In this document: positions 60,798 to 64,000 of the stretch, piece by piece
How the letters are laid out: each line of letters begins with the position of its first letter
How positions within the stretch are numbered: position 1 is the first letter of the stretch
Assembly: GCF_026427355.1 (NCBI RefSeq)
Contig: NZ_CP102665.1
Span: 804,501-868,500 of the forward strand
DNA: 64,000 nucleotides
Reading direction: 5' to 3'
Origin: Sphingobium sp. JS3065
GTDB lineage: Bacteria; Pseudomonadota; Alphaproteobacteria; Sphingomonadales; Sphingomonadaceae
Program-made: the position numbers and the translations under genes
The notes under the pieces: generated by a model
Told to the model about the DNA's origin: nothing
The model's database searches: none
What the model saw: the letters and a program-made list of their open reading frames with translations, nothing else

Positions 60798-62735
60798 TTA
60801 CTGGCAGGCGAGGCACTCGTCATAGTCGGTGGTCTCGCCAATTTCGAATTTCGGGGCGTCGATGGTGTTGTCCGCTTCCACGCCGCCAGCGAAGCCGGCG
60901 CGCTGGACCGACTTGGAGCGGAGATAATAGAGCGACTTGATGCCCAGTTCCCACGCCCGGTAGTGGAGCATCAGCAGATCCCATTTTTCCACGTCCGCCG
61001 GGATGAACAGGTTCAGCGACTGCGCCTGGTCGATGAAGGGCGTACGGTCGGCGGCCAGTTCGAGCAGCCAGCGCTGGTCGATTTCGAAGCTGGTCTTGAA
61101 CGTGTCCTTCTCTTCCTGGGTCAGGAAGTCGAGATGCTGGACGCTGCCACCCTTTTCCAGGATGGAGTTCCAGACGGCGGTGCTGTCCTTGGCCTTGGCC
61201 ACCAGCAGCTTTTCCAGATAGGGGTTCTTGATCGCGAAGCTGCCCGACAGCGTCTTGTGGGTGTAGATGTTCGCCGGGATCGGTTCGATGCAGGCGCTGG
61301 TGCCGCCGCAGATGATGCTGATCGACGCGGTGGGCGCGATCGCCATCTTGCAGGAGAAGCGTTCCATCACCCCCATGTCGGCGGCGTCCGGGCACGGGCC
61401 GCGCTCGACCGCGAGCTGCATCGAGGCTTCGGCGGCCTTTTCGCTGATATGTTTGAAGATGCGCAGGTTCCAGCTTTTCGCCATCGCGCCTTCAAACGGA
61501 AGTCCCCGGGCCTGGAGGAAGGAGTGGAACCCCATCACCCCCAGGCCCACTGACCGTTCACGGCTCGCACTATATTTCGCCCGCGCCATTTCCGGCGGCG
61601 CGCGGTCGATATAGTCCTGCAGCACATTGTCGAGGAAGCGCATGACATCCTCGACAAACTGCTTGTCGTCCTTCCACTCATCCCAGGTTTCGAGATTGAG
61701 GGAAGACAGACAGCAGACTGCCGTGCGGTCATTGCCGATATGGTCGCGACCCGTCGGCAAAGTGATTTCGGAGCAAAGGTTCGACGTCGACACCTTGAGG
61801 CCCAGATCGCGGTGATGCTTGGGCATCATGCGGTTCACGGTGTCGTTGAAGACGATATAGGGTTCGCCTGTGGCCAGGCGGACCTCCACCAGTTTCTGGA
61901 ACAGGGCGCGGGCGTTGACGGAGCCGCGCACCGACTGGTCCTTCGGGCTGCGCAGCGCGAATTCCTTGCCGTCGCGGACCGCCGCCATGAATTCGTCGGT
62001 CAGCAGGACGCCGTGGTGCAGGTTCAGCGCCTTGCGGTTGAAGTCGCCGCTGGTCTTGCGGATTTCCAGAAACTCCTCGATCTCCGGATGGGAGATGTCG
62101 AGATAGCAGGCGGCGGAACCGCGGCGCAGGCTGCCCTGGCTGATCGCGAGGGTCAGCGAGTCCATCACGCGGACGAAGGGGATGATGCCGCTGGTCTTGC
62201 CGTTGAGGCCCACCGGTTCGCCGATGCCGCGCACATTGCCCCAATAGGTGCCGATGCCGCCGCCCCGGCTGGCGAGCCAGACATTCTCGTTCCAGGTGTT
62301 GACGATGCCTTCCAGGCTGTCGTCCACGCTGTTGAGATAGCAACTGATCGGCAGGCCGCGACCGGTGCCGCCGTTCGACAGGACCGGCGTGGCGGGCATG
62401 AACCAGAGGCGCGAGATATAGTCGTAGACGCGCTGGGCATGGTCGGCGTCGTCCGCATAGGCGGCAGCGACGCGGGCGAACAGATCCTGATAGGATTCGC
62501 CGGGCAGCAGATAGCGGTCCTGCAACGTGTCCTTGCCGAAATCGGTCAGCAGCGCGTCGCGGCTGTTATCGGTCTCGACATGGAAGCGGCGCTCCAGCAC
62601 GGTGGACGAGCTGGGCGTGGGATCGGCCTTGGGAGTCGGCGCTGCCTTTTTCTGTTCCGCCACGGTTTCGACCACTTCGTCAATCACGGTTGCCACGTCG
62701 TTTGCACTCACCTGTTCGCTGTCTCGAAAATCCAT
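60798..62735 (-). CDS. nrdA: Ribonucleotide reductase alpha subunit, class I
   Basis: A 645-residue R1 protein. Key cysteines are visible: ISCYLNSV (substrate-site redox Cys), NLCSEITLP (thiyl radical Cys) and VCCLSSLNL (second redox Cys), with the Asn and Glu of the active site nearby. The C-terminal CLACQ pair takes electrons from thioredoxin or glutaredoxin. An N-terminal ATP cone is not evident, the first 70 residues being low-complexity, so overall dATP inhibition may be absent. The start MDFRDSEQ is chosen over longer frames by homology. Confidence 0.92.
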   Translation of the reverse strand: MDFRDSEQVSANDVATVIDEVVETVAEQKKAAPTPKADPTPSSSTVLERRFHVETDNSRDALLTDFGKDTLQDRYLLPGESYQDLFARVAAAYADDADHAQRVYDYISRLWFMPATPVLSNGGTGRGLPISCYLNSVDDSLEGIVNTWNENVWLASRGGGIGTYWGNVRGIGEPVGLNGKTSGIIPFVRVMDSLTLAISQGSLRRGSAACYLDISHPEIEEFLEIRKTSGDFNRKALNLHHGVLLTDEFMAAVRDGKEFALRSPKDQSVRGSVNARALFQKLVEVRLATGEPYIVFNDTVNRMMPKHHRDLGLKVSTSNLCSEITLPTGRDHIGNDRTAVCCLSSLNLETWDEWKDDKQFVEDVMRFLDNVLQDYIDRAPPEMARAKYSASRERSVGLGVMGFHSFLQARGLPFEGAMAKSWNLRIFKHISEKAAEASMQLAVERGPCPDAADMGVMERFSCKMAIAPTASISIICGGTSACIEPIPANIYTHKTLSGSFAIKNPYLEKLLVAKAKDSTAVWNSILEKGGSVQHLDFLTQEEKDTFKTSFEIDQRWLLELAADRTPFIDQAQSLNLFIPADVEKWDLLMLHYRAWELGIKSLYYLRSKSVQRAGFAGGVEADNTIDAPKFEIGETTDYDECLACQ

Positions 62736-63217
62736 GACCAGCCCCCGAATGTTCCTGTTTCGTTCGATTCGGTCAAGCCCTTGCCGGCCCGGGCCGAAAG
62801 AAGTTAGCATTTTCGACCCGGTCAGGCACGGAGATGGGGCCAGCAGCCCGGATCGCAAGGGCAAAACCCCCTCCTTCCGGGAACCAGCCCGGTTGGCGCG
62901 ATCACAATCTGTTGGGTAACCCCCGTTAACCCGATACAAGGGATAGTGCCACAGCTTCATTTGCTTGCAAGGGGGTAAATGACAATATGAGGACTCGGTT
63001 CGTCGCCGCGGGGACTCATTTCACCGACGGTTCGGCACGCCGCATCGCAGCGACGCATGGACTTTGCTGGAGTATGGAAAAGGCAAGAGGGACAATTGCG
63101 CCGGTAAAATAAATTTGGCTTGCCACGCAATTGCGTGGGAGGGTCGATTCACCTGTGCCGGATGCGACCGAAAGATGACAATATGCTGTGTCCGCCATCG
63201 CCGGAGGGAAGGCCGCC
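62736..63217. other. Divergent promoter region of nrdA and GST gene
   Basis: 482 bases without a gene. A perfect palindrome CCACGCAATTGCGTGG lies at 63123-63138, about 80 bp before the GST gene. I see no clear NrdR box pair or riboswitch on the nrdA side. Confidence 0.5.
63123..63138. promoter_or_regulatory. 16-bp palindrome upstream of GST gene
   Basis: CCACGCAATTGCGTGG is a perfect palindrome with 8-bp arms and no spacer, 80 bp before the GST start. It could be an operator; the binding protein is unknown. Confidence 0.4.
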
Positions 63218-63859
63218 ATGATTCTCTATTATCATCCGCTATCCTCCTGTTGCTGGAAGGTGCTGATCGCCCTTTATGAAAATGGCACGGCGTTCGTGCC
63301 CCGGATGCTGGAGGAGCCGGGCGCGGCGGAGGAATGGCTGGCGCTGTGGCCGATCGGGAAATTCCCGGTGCTGCGCGACGGCGGCAGGGTGGTCGCGGAA
63401 ACCAGCGTCATCATCGAATATCTGGGGCAGCATCATCCCGGACCGTTTCGGGCGATTCCGCAGGATGCCGACGCCGCGCTGGAGGTGCGGCTGATGGACC
63501 GGCTGTTCGACCAATATGTGATGACGCCGATGCAGAGCCTGGTCGGGGACCGCATCCGGCCCGAAGGCGTGGCGCGCGATCCCCATGGGGTGGAGCAGGC
63601 GAAGATGCTGCTGCGCAAGGCCTATGCGTTGCTGGAGGCGCGGATGGCGGGGCGGCGCTGGGCGGCGGGGGAGGCATTCTCGCTGGCCGATTGCGCCGCG
63701 GCGCCCGCGCTCTTCTATGCGGACAGGATCGTGCCGGTGCGGGAGGGGTTTCCGGGGCTGGGCGCCTATCTCGACCGGCTGGAGGCGAGGGAGAGCTTTG
63801 CAAGGGTGCTGCGGGAAAAGGAGCCGTGGTGGCATCTGTTTCCCTATGCCGATGGGTAG
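63218..63859 (+). CDS. Glutathione S-transferase family protein
   Basis: A 213-residue GST. The N-terminal thioredoxin fold reads ILYYHPLSSCCWKVLIALYE, with Ser/Cys at the position of the catalytic residue, and GKFPVLRDGGRVVAETSVII is the cis-Pro and Glu-Ser glutathione site. The C-terminal helical domain contains LADCAAAPALFYA. It would conjugate or reduce electrophiles with glutathione. The start MILYYHP follows GGAGGGAAGG. Confidence 0.88.
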   Translation: MILYYHPLSSCCWKVLIALYENGTAFVPRMLEEPGAAEEWLALWPIGKFPVLRDGGRVVAETSVIIEYLGQHHPGPFRAIPQDADAALEVRLMDRLFDQYVMTPMQSLVGDRIRPEGVARDPHGVEQAKMLLRKAYALLEARMAGRRWAAGEAFSLADCAAAPALFYADRIVPVREGFPGLGAYLDRLEARESFARVLREKEPWWHLFPYADG

Positions 63860-63953
63860 CGGCTCACTCTGGACTCATGCGTCCAAAGGCCTATAGCCGC
63901 GCCTGCATGGACCCGCCGTGCAGGGCGGGCCGCTAGTTTGGGGACCAGGGTAG

Positions 63954-64000
63954 ATGACCGTCATCAAGACCGCCGATCTGATCGAGAGCGTTGCCGATGC
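63954..64000 (+). CDS. Fumarate hydratase class I, first codons
   Basis: The frame MTVIKTADLIESVADA starts at 63954 with CCAGGG upstream and runs off the window. This opening is that of class I (iron-sulfur) fumarases of alphaproteobacteria. Only 15 full codons are visible, so the call is provisional. Confidence 0.55.
   Translation, partial: MTVIKTADLIESVAD

Noticed and set aside
62736..63000. Possible cobalamin riboswitch or NrdR boxes upstream of nrdA
   Set aside because: No recognisable B12-box element or paired 16-bp NrdR boxes were found on reading either strand.

Overview
The window reads as alphaproteobacterial DNA, most likely a sphingomonad (Sphingobium/Novosphingobium-like). The grounds are the two TonB-dependent receptors with N-termini typical of that group, an RPA-type RepA with ParA/ParB, the gene content (many SDRs, SnoaL-fold proteins, flavin monooxygenases) and GC-rich codon use. 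No rRNA, tRNA or CRISPR was seen. The genus is an inference.

Layout. (1) 1-2870: a graveyard of broken insertion sequences (IS5/IS427-, IS701-, IS4- and IS66-type). (2) 2885-15733: a catabolic block. An NTF2-FMO fusion monooxygenase and an SDR are transcribed divergently. Next comes a complete meta-cleavage lower pathway of the 3-(3-hydroxyphenyl)propionate type: mhpR, then mhpB-C-A-D on the plus strand and mhpF-E on the minus strand. A second IclR regulator and a cyclase-family hydrolase follow. (3) 15792-26007: upper-pathway-like genes: FAD-dependent ring dehydrogenase, alpha/beta hydrolase, SnoaL proteins, SDRs, an epimerase, an AraC regulator and a P450, with a deleted PQQ-dehydrogenase and a truncated SDR as debris. 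(4) 26255-35419: eight plus-strand genes (SDR, EthD, TonB receptor, cupin, PEP-mutase-like, LLM monooxygenase, SnoaL, SDR) bracketed by two near-identical 108-bp direct repeats. (5) 35501-41101: broken and intact nitroreductase paralogues, an AraC regulator, an LLM monooxygenase with its flavin reductase, and a MarR regulator.

(6) 41105-43980: what looks like a fossil of a second replicon: a tyrosine-recombinase tail, a truncated HTH gene, an Xre-RES toxin-antitoxin pair and a frameshifted parB. (7) 44380-46626: a second TonB receptor. (8) 47430-52590: an active-looking replication/partition locus: an HTH gene, iterons about 22 bp apart, repA, two parS-like palindromes, parB and parA. (9) 52770-64000: housekeeping-type genes (dGTPase, GH16, truncated haemoglobin, nuclease, ParDE-like pair, ribonucleotide reductase NrdB/NrdA with a DUF559 gene between them, GST, start of fumarase). 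A plasmid-type origin next to core dNTP genes suggests a chromid or secondary chromosome.

How it may work together: receptors import a substrate; P450, FMO, LLM monooxygenases, SDRs, FAD dehydrogenase and hydrolases convert it to a hydroxyphenylpropionate-like phenol; MhpA-F take that to succinate, pyruvate and acetyl-CoA. A 15-bp palindrome of form GTTCRCNNNGNGAAC occurs in five intergenic regions (4994, 6777, 14492, 26629, 44124) spread over 39 kb. This suggests that one IclR regulator, most simply the MhpR-like protein, controls the whole set. The real substrate cannot be read from sequence.
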